From Methanogenium marinum (lineage in GTDB: Archaea; Halobacteriota; Methanomicrobia; Methanomicrobiales; Methanomicrobiaceae), in the NCBI RefSeq assembly GCF_028912405.1, contig NZ_JAKELO010000002.1, positions 1,807,276 through 1,871,275 of the forward strand: 64,000 nt of DNA, read 5' to 3'. The notes below the pieces were generated by a model. The model saw only the letters and a program-made list of their open reading frames with translations. It was not told the DNA's origin and ran no database searches. The position numbers were made by a program, and so were the translations under genes. Shown here piece after piece: positions 53,295 to 62,035 of this stretch. Numbering within the stretch: position 1 is the stretch's first letter; each line of letters begins with the position of its first letter.

Positions 53295-54278
53295 CTAATG
53301 CCTCCTTCCCATCATCCGCATCCTTATACGGTCTGTTGCGCCCGCTTCATCTTCCCGGATGGTCTTTCCGGTGTAGTGCAAAAAGACATCCTCAAGCGTT
53401 GGTTTATGGATGGAAACTGAGGCAATCGCATATCCACGCTCCCCGAACAACCGGATGAGTTCGGTGATATGCTCTTCTGCGGACTGGAGACGGATGGTTA
53501 CCTGCCCGTCATGCTGTTCTGCACCGAATATCCACGGAGCAGATATTTCTGCTGCAATTCTCTCAGAATCCGGAGAAGATACGGTTACGACATCACCGCC
53601 AACACGGTCTTTCAGTTCATCAGGGGTGTCCATTGCAATAATTTTCCCCTGGTCAATGATGGCGATGCGGCCACAGAGGCGGTCAGCTTCGTCCATGTAG
53701 TGGGTCGTGAGAATGATGGTGATACCCTTCGTCTGGTTCAGGGTCAGGATGTACTCCCAGAGATGGTTGCGTGTCTGGGGGTCAAGGCCGAGGGTCGGTT
53801 CGTCTAAGAAAAGAACGGACGGTTCATGCAGGAGTCCCCGGGCGATCTCAAGGCGCCGCCGCATCCCGCCGGAGAATGTTTTCACCAGACTCTCTTTCCT
53901 GTCTTCCAGTTCAACAAGGTGTAGGAGGTCTGTAATTCGCTCTTCTCTAATCTCTTTTGGGATGCGATAGAGCCTGCCGTGAAAATCCATGTTCTCCCAT
54001 GCGGTAAGTTCTTCGTCCAGACTCTGGTCCTGGAAGACAATACCGATGGATTTTCGCACGCCGTCCTGATCTTTCTGAATGTCTATTCCATTGACACGTG
54101 CTTTGCCTGATGTCGGTTCAAGGAGTGTTGAGAGCATGGAAATTGTCGTGGTCTTGCCGGCACCATTCGGGCCCAGAAGACCAAATATTTCTCCTTTTTT
54201 AATATCAAAGGATATTGCATCGACAGCAGTAAAGTTCCCAAACCGTTTGGTAAGGTTTTCCACATGAATTGCGGTCAT
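53295..54278 (-). CDS. ABC-2 type exporter ATP-binding protein, DrrA-like
   Basis: A 327-residue ATPase. It has Walker A GLLGPNGAGKTT, Q-loop in VFQDQSLDEELTAWENM, signature TFSGGMRRRLEIARGLLHEP, Walker B LFLDEPTLGLDPQTR and switch His in LTTHYMDEADRLCG. The C-terminal extension (about residues 220-310, ending KPTLEDVFLHYTGKTIRED) is characteristic of the drug-resistance group. It overlaps the stop of padR by four bases (ATGA), so it is co-translated with the regulator, and the permease follows. Confidence 0.93.
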   Translation of the reverse strand: MTAIHVENLTKRFGNFTAVDAISFDIKKGEIFGLLGPNGAGKTTTISMLSTLLEPTSGKARVNGIDIQKDQDGVRKSIGIVFQDQSLDEELTAWENMDFHGRLYRIPKEIREERITDLLHLVELEDRKESLVKTFSGGMRRRLEIARGLLHEPSVLFLDEPTLGLDPQTRNHLWEYILTLNQTKGITIILTTHYMDEADRLCGRIAIIDQGKIIAMDTPDELKDRVGGDVVTVSSPDSERIAAEISAPWIFGAEQHDGQVTIRLQSAEEHITELIRLFGERGYAIASVSIHKPTLEDVFLHYTGKTIREDEAGATDRIRMRMMGRRH

Positions 54279-54793
54279 ATCTTTCCCTCCCCTTCATCTC
54301 CTTTGTTCTTGTCCTGAAGTCTCCGAAGGGAACAGATGCAGGTGTCAAGAATTTCTGCTGCCGCCTCCGTTTTTTCTTCCGGCAGGTCACGCACACATTC
54401 CCGGATCTCCCACATGCTCTCTGCAAGGGTTGCGAATTCTTCCCCGAATATATCTGAATGGATGTTTCTCAGAAGCTGGAAGTGTTCACGTGACTGGTGT
54501 CTGTGTGCCTTAATCTCTGCAAGGGTTTTTTCCCCTTTTTCTGTCAGGGCATAGATGGTCTTTGAACGTGCACCCGTCTCCTGTGGAGCGATTAGTCCTT
54601 CATCTGCGAGATGACGGAGCATTGGGTAGAGTGTCCCTTTGCTGGGCACCCATTCCCCTTTGGTTAAATAGTCTATCTCCCTGAGGAGGTCATACCCGGT
54701 TTTGGGTTTACGGTGAAGGGAGTGCAGGACATACAGGGTTATCAGAGACCGTGTATGGCCGTTATGGGTGGTAAATTTCAGAATGCCTTTCAT
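54275..54793 (-). CDS. PadR-family transcriptional regulator
   Basis: A 172-residue regulator. The N-terminal winged helix has GYDLLREIDYLTKGEWVPSKGTLYPMLRHL (parts: GYDLLREIDYLTKGE and PSKGTLYPMLRHLADEGLI) and then YALTEKGEKTLAE. The C-terminal helices match the long PadR type. It heads the operon with the ABC exporter, so it probably represses it until a drug or metabolite binds. A 13-base palindrome at 54828-54840 lies about 35 bases upstream and may be its operator. Confidence 0.9.
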   Translation of the reverse strand: MKGILKFTTHNGHTRSLITLYVLHSLHRKPKTGYDLLREIDYLTKGEWVPSKGTLYPMLRHLADEGLIAPQETGARSKTIYALTEKGEKTLAEIKAHRHQSREHFQLLRNIHSDIFGEEFATLAESMWEIRECVRDLPEEKTEAAAEILDTCICSLRRLQDKNKGDEGEGKI

Positions 54794-54827
54794 GGTGGAA
54801 TCACGTCTGTCCTGGAATGGTTCATCA

Positions 54828-54840
54828 CAATACTGTATTG
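54828..54840. promoter_or_regulatory. Palindrome upstream of padR
   Basis: CAATAC-T-GTATTG is a perfect 13-base palindrome starting 35 bases before the padR ATG. It is at the right distance for autoregulation. PadR sites usually are larger dyads, so this is a suggestion only. Confidence 0.3.
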
Positions 54841-55003
54841 TATTGAACGGTTCGATATCGTACTATGTGTGGCTGTATCTTTAAAGCTATGGATAGGTAT
54901 AGACGTGTACAGAGAAAAAAATGAAAAAAGGTCAGGAAATGTGCGTTTTCAGGAAGTGCCTGAAAAATCAGGAACAATCCGGAATGCCCTGTTTATTCCG
55001 TTT

Positions 55004-55804
55004 TCAGTCAAATCGTGGGCCGTTCAGAATTAATTTGCACCATGCGGAAACAATCTTCTTGCGTGCGTCTTTCAGATCCGCCGGTCTGGGGAACCGTTCA
55101 AAGGAAATTGTTCTCGGTTGCGGGTATTTTAAAAGCCCCTCTTCACTTCCGGTGATGTGGTAGTGATAAAATCCGGTGAGGTAAATGCCCGTATACGGCA
55201 GAATTCCTTTCAGTCGGCGGGCAGACGTCTGCACTGCGGTGCGGCGATCATAGACGCACCTGGCGCCGGCATCAGCGAGACGTAGTGAGAGGTCATAATC
55301 CTCCAGGATTGATATGTCCCGGTGGCCGCCCGCTTTGAGATACATATCTTTTTTCACAGCAAAATTTGACCCTATCAGCCAGTAAAATCCAAAACAATGG
55401 AGTGCAAGGTAATATTGCCGCCATCCCTGAATGATACATGAACGGATGGTACGGTTATAGAATCTGACGGGGCCCGTGCAGACATCATATCCGCCGGTTG
55501 TAAGTTCTTCCTGGATAGTTTCCAGCCAGGTGGTGGGTTGGCGGGTATCTGCATCCGTGAATACGAGGATATTCCCGGTTGCTGCTGCGGCTCCCTCTCC
55601 ACGGGCACCCCCGATACCGGCCCGTTTCTGGGATATCACCTGGTCTGCAAAGGTTGCAGCCATTTCACAGGTTTTGTCAGAGGAACCGCCGTCGACAATG
55701 ATTATTTCATACATTTCCCGTGGGATGCTCTGGTTTACCAGAGATCTCAGACAGTTGAGGATTGTCTCCTCTTCATTGAGTGTGGGAATGATTATTGATA
55801 TCAT
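55004..55804 (-). CDS. Family 2 glycosyltransferase
   Basis: A 266-residue GT-A enzyme. It starts MISIIIPTLNEEETILNCL and has IIVDGGSSDKT, then ILVFTDADTRQPTTWLE (DxD metal site) and ILEDYDLSLRLADAG (catalytic ED). A hydrophobic stretch around residues 130-150 suggests membrane association. It follows the UbiA-family gene by four bases on the same strand, so it may act on an isoprenoid-linked lipid or a membrane lipid. Acceptor unknown. Confidence 0.9.
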   Translation of the reverse strand: MISIIIPTLNEEETILNCLRSLVNQSIPREMYEIIIVDGGSSDKTCEMAATFADQVISQKRAGIGGARGEGAAAATGNILVFTDADTRQPTTWLETIQEELTTGGYDVCTGPVRFYNRTIRSCIIQGWRQYYLALHCFGFYWLIGSNFAVKKDMYLKAGGHRDISILEDYDLSLRLADAGARCVYDRRTAVQTSARRLKGILPYTGIYLTGFYHYHITGSEEGLLKYPQPRTISFERFPRPADLKDARKKIVSAWCKLILNGPRFD

Positions 55805-55808
55805 GAAA

Positions 55809-56648
55809 TCACCGGATACGGGATATCTGGTTATTCAGGAGCAGGCGGCACCCCTTTCCGGCAGCTGGCATAAGGATTTCCCGGCAACTGTAGAGCGGAT
55901 AGAGGATGAGGAAGATAAATATCACTGCGTTTAGAGTGATAGCAATCGCAAACCACCATGCCATCAGTTCAAGTGCAACAAGGGAAAGCACAGCAGTAAT
56001 GCCCAGGAGTATCACTCCGTTTCTCAGACCGATGCCGACAACCGTGGTATATGTAGCGCCCAGATCTTCGTGATAGTCCAGTATTTCGTGTACAATCAAC
56101 GCTTCACAGCAGATGAACGTGCATACGAGTGCTGCTGTGGCAGGAAGGGAAAACAGCTGGGGAATTGACCCGCCGGCAAGAGTATATCCTGCAAGGAACG
56201 GGAGCCCTCCGAACATTGCACCGTGGCATATGATGTCTGCTGCAAATCTGTCCTTGAGTCTTGCCGGTGTTGCTGAATAGAGAGTCAGGGCAATCAGGCA
56301 GAGGAGCGTAAAGATAAATCCTGCGCCTGAGATGGTAACGGATATGAGGAGTGGTATGCCTGCAAGGATAACACACATCGCAATGGTCTCCCCTTTTGAT
56401 ACCACATTGTCAGCAAATGGATTTTTACCTGTTTTTGCCTTTCCCGAATGATTTTTGTCAATCTCTGCATCATACAGATTATTAATCACAAATCCGTATC
56501 CGGTGATGAAGAAGAAAAGGGCAAAGACAATGAAGAGGTCAGGTGAGATCCCTGCGGCGAGACATGCTCCTGCGAGGGGAAAGAGCGGATAAAATTTTAT
56601 CCAGTCTCCTGTGCGGAGCATTTTTTGGTATCCCTGTATTTTATGCAT
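55809..56648 (-). CDS. UbiA-family prenyltransferase
   Basis: A 279-residue membrane enzyme with about eight helices. The first metal motif is NNLYDAEIDKNHSGKAKTG (NxxxDxxxD) and the second DYHEDLGATYTTVVG (DxxED). These bind Mg-diphosphate of a polyprenyl donor. The family includes geranylgeranylglyceryl phosphate, digeranylgeranyl and menaquinone-type transferases. It is followed by a glycosyltransferase gene, so an ether-lipid or isoprenoid-glycan role is possible but not shown. Confidence 0.87.
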   Translation of the reverse strand: MHKIQGYQKMLRTGDWIKFYPLFPLAGACLAAGISPDLFIVFALFFFITGYGFVINNLYDAEIDKNHSGKAKTGKNPFADNVVSKGETIAMCVILAGIPLLISVTISGAGFIFTLLCLIALTLYSATPARLKDRFAADIICHGAMFGGLPFLAGYTLAGGSIPQLFSLPATAALVCTFICCEALIVHEILDYHEDLGATYTTVVGIGLRNGVILLGITAVLSLVALELMAWWFAIAITLNAVIFIFLILYPLYSCREILMPAAGKGCRLLLNNQISRIR

Positions 56649-56686
56649 TGTTGTATTGTTCCTGTATTTTTTGTTTGTCCAAACGA

Positions 56687-57403
56687 TTATAATCTGGAAT
56701 TTGAATGATTTTCCCGCTGTTTATTTCCGGAAATCAGGTTGGTCTGGGTAAACTTCCTGAGGGACTCTCCCGATGGGAGCATGGTGTGAAAAGTCTCAGT
56801 ATCGGGTTTTCCGGTAGCACATTGTCTCGGACTCATTCCGCACCACATTGATGCGACAGACTGCTCGATGGTCTCTTCAACATCACTCTGTAGTCTGCCG
56901 AAGGCATGCATGTGGATGAGCATAAAGTTCGGGGACCAGAAATTTGCCAGAAACACCTCTTTATTGATTCCTTTCAGAATACCACGGGATACTGCTTTCT
57001 GATACAGCTCGTCAAGGGCGGCAAAACGGGTGCCTGGTTCTTTTTTTGCCTTCTCGGTAATATTCGGTGAGGAAGAGAACTGTTCAAAGAAGAGGGTCTT
57101 TTTCGGGTTTTCAAACATCCAGTGAAGCACCTGTCGTTTGACATTTTGAATCTGTTCTTCCACCGGTGTTTCCGGATGGATTGCCTCATCAACCGCATCG
57201 GTAAGTGCCCGGTGAATGGAGGCATACAGTGAATCAATCAGCTCTTCCTTTGTCCGGAAGTATCGGAAAAGAGTTCCTGCTGAGACGCCGGCACGGTCTG
57301 ATATCTGCTGTGTCGGTGTTGCCTGAAACCCTTGTGTTGAAAAGAGCTCTACTGCTGCCTCCATCAGGGCTCTCCGTTTTTCTTCTGATAATTGTCTGCT
57401 CAT
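56687..57403 (-). CDS. TetR/AcrR-family regulator
   Basis: A 238-residue repressor. The N-terminal helix-turn-helix has EKRRALMEAAVELFSTQGFQ and ISDRAGVSAGTLFRYFRTKEEL (parts: ISDRAGVSAGTLFRYF and RTKEELIDSLY). The C-terminal ligand domain is diverged. The ATG follows GGGGAGGAATTGT. Two inverted repeats lie 27-87 bases upstream. It faces an iron-dependent alcohol dehydrogenase gene about 400 bases away, and the UbiA-family gene lies downstream. Target gene unknown; autoregulation is likely. Confidence 0.9.
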   Translation of the reverse strand: MSRQLSEEKRRALMEAAVELFSTQGFQATPTQQISDRAGVSAGTLFRYFRTKEELIDSLYASIHRALTDAVDEAIHPETPVEEQIQNVKRQVLHWMFENPKKTLFFEQFSSSPNITEKAKKEPGTRFAALDELYQKAVSRGILKGINKEVFLANFWSPNFMLIHMHAFGRLQSDVEETIEQSVASMWCGMSPRQCATGKPDTETFHTMLPSGESLRKFTQTNLISGNKQRENHSNSRL

Positions 57404-57429
57404 ACAATTCCTCCCCGTCTTTTCCGTGC

Positions 57430-57490
57430 ATTACTGCGGATTCAGTAATTATTTTCTCTCCGTGTTTAAATGAGTAACTACTCACTCATT
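57430..57490. promoter_or_regulatory. Two inverted repeats in the tetR promoter
   Basis: ATTACTG (57430-57436) faces CAGTAAT (57443-57449), and AATGAGT (57469-57475) faces ACTCATT (57484-57490). Both are perfect 7-base arms separated by six and eight bases. They lie 27-87 bases before the tetR start and are good operator candidates. Confidence 0.5.
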
Positions 57491-57799
57491 GGATTTTGCC
57501 CTTCTATTTGATACATATGCGTTAAATTCAACGAAATTTGTTCTATACTGCATTACCAGGGAGGATATTCCGGTTACTCTGGTTTTGTCCGGGTGTGATG
57601 CATTTTCAACGGTTTACCATGGGGGAATCTTTTCCCCATGCAATATGCAGTCCTCTGTCCGGTTGTTTGTAATAGACCTCCTCATTTTGCCCGTATGTGG
57701 TTCTGTTTCTAAAACCGGGCGTTTTGATCGGCGGAATTTATAAATAGTAAATTGATGCATGGGTGGTGCAGGCACGGCAGATGTGCCTATGGGGGAAAG
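57491..57799 (+). promoter_or_regulatory. Promoter region of the alcohol dehydrogenase gene
   Basis: About 310 bases without a gene. TTTATAAATA at 57737-57746 is a good archaeal TATA box, about 55-60 bases before the ATG at 57800, giving a leader of roughly 30 bases. The ribosome binding site is GGGGGAAAG. An 84-codon frame at 57489-57743 has no start signal and is not called. Confidence 0.5.
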
Positions 57800-58948
57800 A
57801 TGGTGTATACCTATTATAATCCTAGAATCGCCCTGATGGGAGCAGGGTGTGTGAAAGAGATCGGAAACCAGGCAAAAGCGATGGGGGGAACGAAAGCTCT
57901 TGTTGTATGCGGCGTTTCGAAACATGGTGAAGCCCTGGGAAAGGATGTTGCGGCACTTCTGAATGGTTCCGGTGTTGCGTCTGCTATTTTTGCGGGGGCA
58001 GAGCCCAATCCCACCGATACCAGCGTGCATGCCGGTGCAAAGATGTATGCGAGTGAATCGTGTGACATGGTGGTGGCCGTTGGCGGTGGCAGCCCGATGG
58101 ACTGTGCGAAAGGCATTGGGATTGTCGCAGCCAATGGTGGTAATATACGTGACTATGAAGGTGGAGGGCATGATCTGAAACCCCTTCCGCTGCTGATCAC
58201 CGTTAACACTACTGCAGGAACAGCAAGTGAGATGACCAGTTTTGCGGTAATCACTGACACCAGCCGGCACATAAAAATGGCGCTGGTTGACTGGAGGCTT
58301 ACTCCCGATGTGGCGATCAATGATCCTGAGCTGATGGTCAGTATGCCTCCGGGCCTTACCGCGGCAACCGGCATGGATGCACTGACGCACTCTGTCGAAG
58401 CATTTGTCTCGACGATTGCCACACCGGTTACCGATGCGGCGGCACTGAAGTCCATTGAACTGATTAAAGGCTACCTGCCAAAGGCGGTGAGTGATGGGAA
58501 AAACATGGAAGCCCGTGAGATGATGGCGTATGCTGAGTATCTCGCAGGCATCGCCTTTAATAATGCAAGCCTCGGGTATGTGCATGCGATGGCCCACCAG
58601 CTGGGCGGTTTCTACAACCTGCCGCATGGTGTGTGCAATGCCATTCTCCTGCCCTATGTGCAGACATTCAACAAAGAGGCAGTACCGGGACGGTTTGTCC
58701 TTATTGCAAAGGCCATGGGAGTGGATGTTTCAAAGATGAGCACGGACGAAGCAGCTGCTGCGGCCATTGATGAAATTAAAGCTCTTGCAGCAGAGGTTGG
58801 CATTCCGTCCGGTCTTGGTGAAATCGGGGCAAAGGAAGAGGATCTTAAAATGCTTGCAGAGAATGCCATGAAGGATATCTGCGGCATGACCAATCCGAGA
58901 GAGGCAGACTTGGCAGAAATTATTGCCATCTATAAGAGTGCGATGTGA
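57800..58948 (+). CDS. Iron-containing alcohol dehydrogenase
   Basis: A 382-residue group III alcohol dehydrogenase. The chosen ATG follows GGGGGAAAG; an in-frame ATG 16 codons upstream is not supported. Dinucleotide segment MVVAVGGGSPMDCAKGIGIV, then PLPLLITVNTTAGTASEMTSFA. The iron ligands are D and H in GMDALTHSVEAFV and two H in ASLGYVHAMAHQLGG and YNLPHGVCNAILLP. It would interconvert a small alcohol and aldehyde with NAD(P)H. Alcohol use as electron donor occurs in some methanogens of this group, though with other enzyme classes. Confidence 0.93.
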   Translation: MVYTYYNPRIALMGAGCVKEIGNQAKAMGGTKALVVCGVSKHGEALGKDVAALLNGSGVASAIFAGAEPNPTDTSVHAGAKMYASESCDMVVAVGGGSPMDCAKGIGIVAANGGNIRDYEGGGHDLKPLPLLITVNTTAGTASEMTSFAVITDTSRHIKMALVDWRLTPDVAINDPELMVSMPPGLTAATGMDALTHSVEAFVSTIATPVTDAAALKSIELIKGYLPKAVSDGKNMEAREMMAYAEYLAGIAFNNASLGYVHAMAHQLGGFYNLPHGVCNAILLPYVQTFNKEAVPGRFVLIAKAMGVDVSKMSTDEAAAAAIDEIKALAAEVGIPSGLGEIGAKEEDLKMLAENAMKDICGMTNPREADLAEIIAIYKSAM

Positions 58949-59181
58949 ATAAGAGCAAAATAAAAAAATGAGACAGGGGCCCGTCCGGAGGTCATCCGCT
59001 CTTCCTTTTTTCGTTATTATGTGCACTTTCCGTCACGGAACGAATACATAATCCCTTTTTTGTGCTTTATATCGAAGAGTGCCGGAAGCCTTTTTTTGGG
59101 AAAAGCACGGTATGAATATCACTGAATGTTGCCGAGTGTCGCTAAATGTCGCAAAATGTACCGGTGGGAAAAGAGGGGTTT

Positions 59182-60678
59182 TTACCCAAATCTTCTGATA
59201 CTTGGTCTCTGCCCGATGCATTCAAAATCAACAAATCCTTTCTCCGGGTCAGTGTTAATGAGGCGGACTCTGACTTTATGGCCCACTTTCAGGCACTGTG
59301 TACCCCGCATGACCCTGCCTTCTACAGGTGGGGTGATTAGTCTTACATACGTGCCTCTCTCTGAAGCACCGGTGACAAAAGCCTCGAATATTTCCCCGAT
59401 TCTGTCCTGAAGAAGCACTGCGGATGCCGCTTTGCGCATGAACCGCTCAACTTTCTTGGACCCTTTTTCCCGGTCAGAGAGCCAGGCTGCCTCTCCTTCC
59501 AGATCTTCGTAGGTATATGGACACTGTTTTTGTTCAATGACCGATTTAACCAGCCGCTGGATGATGAGGTCTGTGTAGCGCCGGTTTGGAGCGGTGGAAT
59601 GTGTATAATCAGTGACGGCAAGAGCAAAGTGGCCAACCGGTTCCCGTTTTGGGTCACGTGCGATGTATTCACCGGGCCCCATCAGTTTCACAATGGTAAG
59701 AGACAGATCAGGGAACGTCTCCGGGTTCTCTTCCCGTTCATGGTCAAGGAACAGGGAGAGGGATTTTGCATCCGGCTTTTTTGGCAGTTTCCAGTCCATT
59801 TCCGCTGCGGTATCAACGATTTCACTCCAGTATTTTGGTGTGACGACAACCCGCTCGATCATGGGGAGCCCGGCGTCTTCCAGATATGCAACGGTTGTTC
59901 CGTTGGCGGCAACCATGAACTCTTCAATTATCTGGCGGGCAAGGTCCTGACGCTGCACCACCAGATCCCGTACCATACCTTCTTCAACCACTGGTTCTGC
60001 TTCGATGGTACGGAGGTCAAGGGCGCCGTGTTTCATCCGATAGTGCCTCAGGCGTTGCGATGCTTCATGCTGCAGACGGATTTGTGCAACAAGTTCCGGC
60101 ACATCACTAACAGACGGCGGGATTTCACGGGTTCCTTCCAGCCACTCTCCGACTTCTTCGTAGATGAGTTTGGCCTTGTTTTCGATGATGGCCGGGTACA
60201 AACTTCCATGGCGGGTGCTTCCATCGGGGAGAACGGTATACTCGATGACGACAGTCATGCAGTCCTGTTCCGGCAGAAGGGAAGAGATACCTTTGGAGAG
60301 ATGGTCGGGAAGCATGGGGAAGGTAACGATTCCGGTATAGACCGAGGTGCCGTTATGGGCGGCATACCGGTCGGTATCTGAATCGTAGGGAACATACGAA
60401 TCGACATCAGATATTGCGACTTTCACATGTATTTCCCCGTTTTTCCCCTCTTCACAATATTCTATCTGGTCGAGATCCATGGAGTCCCAGTTGTCGATGG
60501 ACGACCAGAGAAGAGACCGGAGGTCACGTACATCCTCCTTTTCCTCCCAAAATATCGGTTTTATGGCATTGACTTCGTGCAGGACTGAGTTGGGAAATTC
60601 GGGGTAAAATCCGAATCTCTCCATTGCATCCCATGCGATTGCAGCGAGGTCAACATAACGACGTTTGTTCATGCTCAT
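59182..60678 (-). CDS. RNB-domain ribonuclease, RNase R/II-like
   Basis: A 498-residue 3'-5' exoribonuclease. The RNB domain has the metal-binding Asp cluster VAISDVDSYVPYDSDTDRYA (parts: VAISDVDSYVPYDSDTD and AAHNGTSVYTG), then the middle HSTAPNRRYTDLIIQRLV signature (TSPIRRYxDL type). The C-terminal S1-like domain covers about residues 420-490 (GASERGTYVRLITPPVEGR). It is shorter than bacterial RNase R and lacks N-terminal cold-shock domains. Archaeal homologues exist mainly in methanogens and halophiles. The ATG at 60678 has a second ATG at residue 3. Confidence 0.88.
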   Translation of the reverse strand: MSMNKRRYVDLAAIAWDAMERFGFYPEFPNSVLHEVNAIKPIFWEEKEDVRDLRSLLWSSIDNWDSMDLDQIEYCEEGKNGEIHVKVAISDVDSYVPYDSDTDRYAAHNGTSVYTGIVTFPMLPDHLSKGISSLLPEQDCMTVVIEYTVLPDGSTRHGSLYPAIIENKAKLIYEEVGEWLEGTREIPPSVSDVPELVAQIRLQHEASQRLRHYRMKHGALDLRTIEAEPVVEEGMVRDLVVQRQDLARQIIEEFMVAANGTTVAYLEDAGLPMIERVVVTPKYWSEIVDTAAEMDWKLPKKPDAKSLSLFLDHEREENPETFPDLSLTIVKLMGPGEYIARDPKREPVGHFALAVTDYTHSTAPNRRYTDLIIQRLVKSVIEQKQCPYTYEDLEGEAAWLSDREKGSKKVERFMRKAASAVLLQDRIGEIFEAFVTGASERGTYVRLITPPVEGRVMRGTQCLKVGHKVRVRLINTDPEKGFVDFECIGQRPSIRRFG

Positions 60679-61044
60679 TTGATATCATGCCTTTCATGGC
60701 TTAAATATCTCTGGGCACTGATTTTGGGAGCGATCGTTTCTGGTGTATGTGTTGCTTTTGCATGTGGGTATTTGCATGCTGGGAAATGGACGACCCATTC
60801 TTGCTCGTCGTCAGAAACGAAAGACAATAACGTCTGAAAATATTGACGGGAATTTCGTTTATGTGAAAAATGAAATCATTTATTTTAAGAGTCCACGTTA
60901 AATAGCGAAGAGCCAAAAAATAGATGTGCTGCCCACACCGTTCGCAGGTCATCCCTGTGGAGTGTTACAGAAAGGAGATATAAATCTCCTGATTCCTCAC
61001 ATGAGTAACGGATAACGCGTACACCACCCGTATTCTGGTTATTT
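60679..61044. other. Intergenic region between RNase and RRM genes
   Basis: About 365 bases. It holds the perfect hairpin AGGAGAT-ATAA-ATCTCCT at 60973-60990, 55-72 bases past the stop of the first RRM gene, and otherwise nothing recognised. On either strand the hairpin would mask an SD-like GGAG. Confidence 0.4.
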
Positions 61045-61284
61045 TTAGTTACCTCTGAATGGTTTAGCGTCTTCGATATGAAGGGTTTTTCCTTCAAATT
61101 CCCTTCCTGAAAGGGATTTTTTTGCCAGTTCGGCTTGTTCCGTTGTCGCGAAGATGACAAACCCGAATCCCCTGCCATGGACGATTTGAACTCCTTTGAT
61201 TTCTCCAAACCCGGTAAAGAGATCTCTGAGGTCCTGTGTTGTCATTGAATGTTTTATGTTTGAAACGAAGAGTTTGTGACTTGC
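61045..61284 (-). CDS. RRM-domain RNA-binding protein 1
   Basis: A 79-residue protein that is a single RRM. RNP2 is KLFVSNIKHSM, RNP1 is GRGFGFVIF, and the end is KPFRGN. The ATG at 61284 follows CAGGGAGAAATACAG; a longer frame from 61332 has no site. Single-RRM proteins are scarce in archaea but known in some methanogens, and cyanobacterial relatives respond to cold. It is a close paralogue of the next gene upstream and shares its leader. Confidence 0.92.
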   Translation of the reverse strand, partial: ASHKLFVSNIKHSMTTQDLRDLFTGFGEIKGVQIVHGRGFGFVIFATTEQAELAKKSLSGREFEGKTLHIEDAKPFRGN

Positions 61285-61328
61285 CATCTGTATTTCTCCC
61301 TGAATAGCAGGTTTAGTCTGCGTAACCA

Positions 61329-61344
61329 CCAATGAATGTTTTGG
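61329..61344 (-). promoter_or_regulatory. Conserved leader element of RRM gene 1
   Basis: CCAAAACATTCATTGG on the minus strand is an imperfect dyad with CCAA/TTGG ends, 45 bases before the ATG. The same 16 bases recur in the leader of the second RRM gene. A following GCAG-n7-CTGC hairpin and the ribosome binding site are also shared. Confidence 0.55.
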
Positions 61345-61496
61345 TACGGTGTTGCTTCCTTTCCAGGATTAATTGAGACTCCGCTATACCATCTGCAGGT
61401 CTGCAATTTTGCCCTTGCGAATAGTAAGCAGGATACAGCAAGAAGCAGTGCTCTCATGTCTTGCATGACCAATGAGATGCATTCCGCCCTTGTCTC

Positions 61497-61751
61497 TTAG
61501 GGTCTTCTCTCGTTCTGATAGATGGGACGTGCGTCTTCCACCCGGAGGGTTCGTCCTTCGAATTCCTTTCCTGCCAGAGCTTCGCGTGCCTGTTCTGCCC
61601 CTTCAAGTGTATCAAAAGTGACAAACCCGAATCCCCTGTCACGGATGTATTTTATATCCGTGAGGTTGCCGAACCCGGAAAATATCTCTCTGAGCTCTTC
61701 TTCCGTCATTGAATGATTGATGTTTCCAACGTAGAGTTTGTGGCTTTCCAT
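61497..61751 (-). CDS. RRM-domain RNA-binding protein 2
   Basis: An 84-residue single RRM. RNP2 is KLYVGNINHSM, RNP1 is DRGFGFVTF, and the C-terminus is short and basic (YQNERRP). Aligned with the first RRM protein it shares most of the positions in HKL(Y/F)V(G/S)NI-HSMT and EFEGKTL/EFEGRTL. The ATG at 61751 follows GGAGAGTATAC. Both genes are minus-strand and separate, each with its own leader, so they are two transcription units that arose by duplication. Confidence 0.93.
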   Translation of the reverse strand: MESHKLYVGNINHSMTEEELREIFSGFGNLTDIKYIRDRGFGFVTFDTLEGAEQAREALAGKEFEGRTLRVEDARPIYQNERRP

Positions 61752-61790
61752 GTATACTCTCCTGACCAGCAGGTGTGATCTGCGTAATTC

Positions 61791-61806
61791 CCAATGAATG
61801 TTTTGG
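61791..61806 (-). promoter_or_regulatory. Conserved leader element of RRM gene 2
   Basis: The same CCAAAACATTCATTGG as in the first RRM leader, 40 bases before the ATG, with the same downstream GCAG-n7-CTGC pair. Conservation outside the coding region suggests a regulatory RNA or protein site. Confidence 0.55.
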
Positions 61807-62035
61807 TGCCGGCGTGCATTTTTTCCTGTGATTTCTGTGTTTAAAATCTGATTTATTGCCTGTTTGGTCTTATTTTGTCTTATCTGTTCCCATGAATTAT
61901 GCCGGAAACCAAATCGCATCTTCTGGTTTTATGAACCGGTATTATGTCCCGGAATTGTGCCTCCGGTTGCATCAGATCTGTCTATGGGAAATGTTGATAT
62001 GCACGGTTCCCGAACGTGATCAGGCTGATATATTC

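Noticed and set aside
57614-58627. 337-codon minus-strand frame opposite the alcohol dehydrogenase gene
   Set aside because: It is the shadow of a strongly supported gene and its translation is rich in His, Arg and Cys with no known motif.
59530-60381. 283-codon plus-strand frame opposite the RNB ribonuclease gene
   Set aside because: Shadow of the real gene; no motif or start signal.
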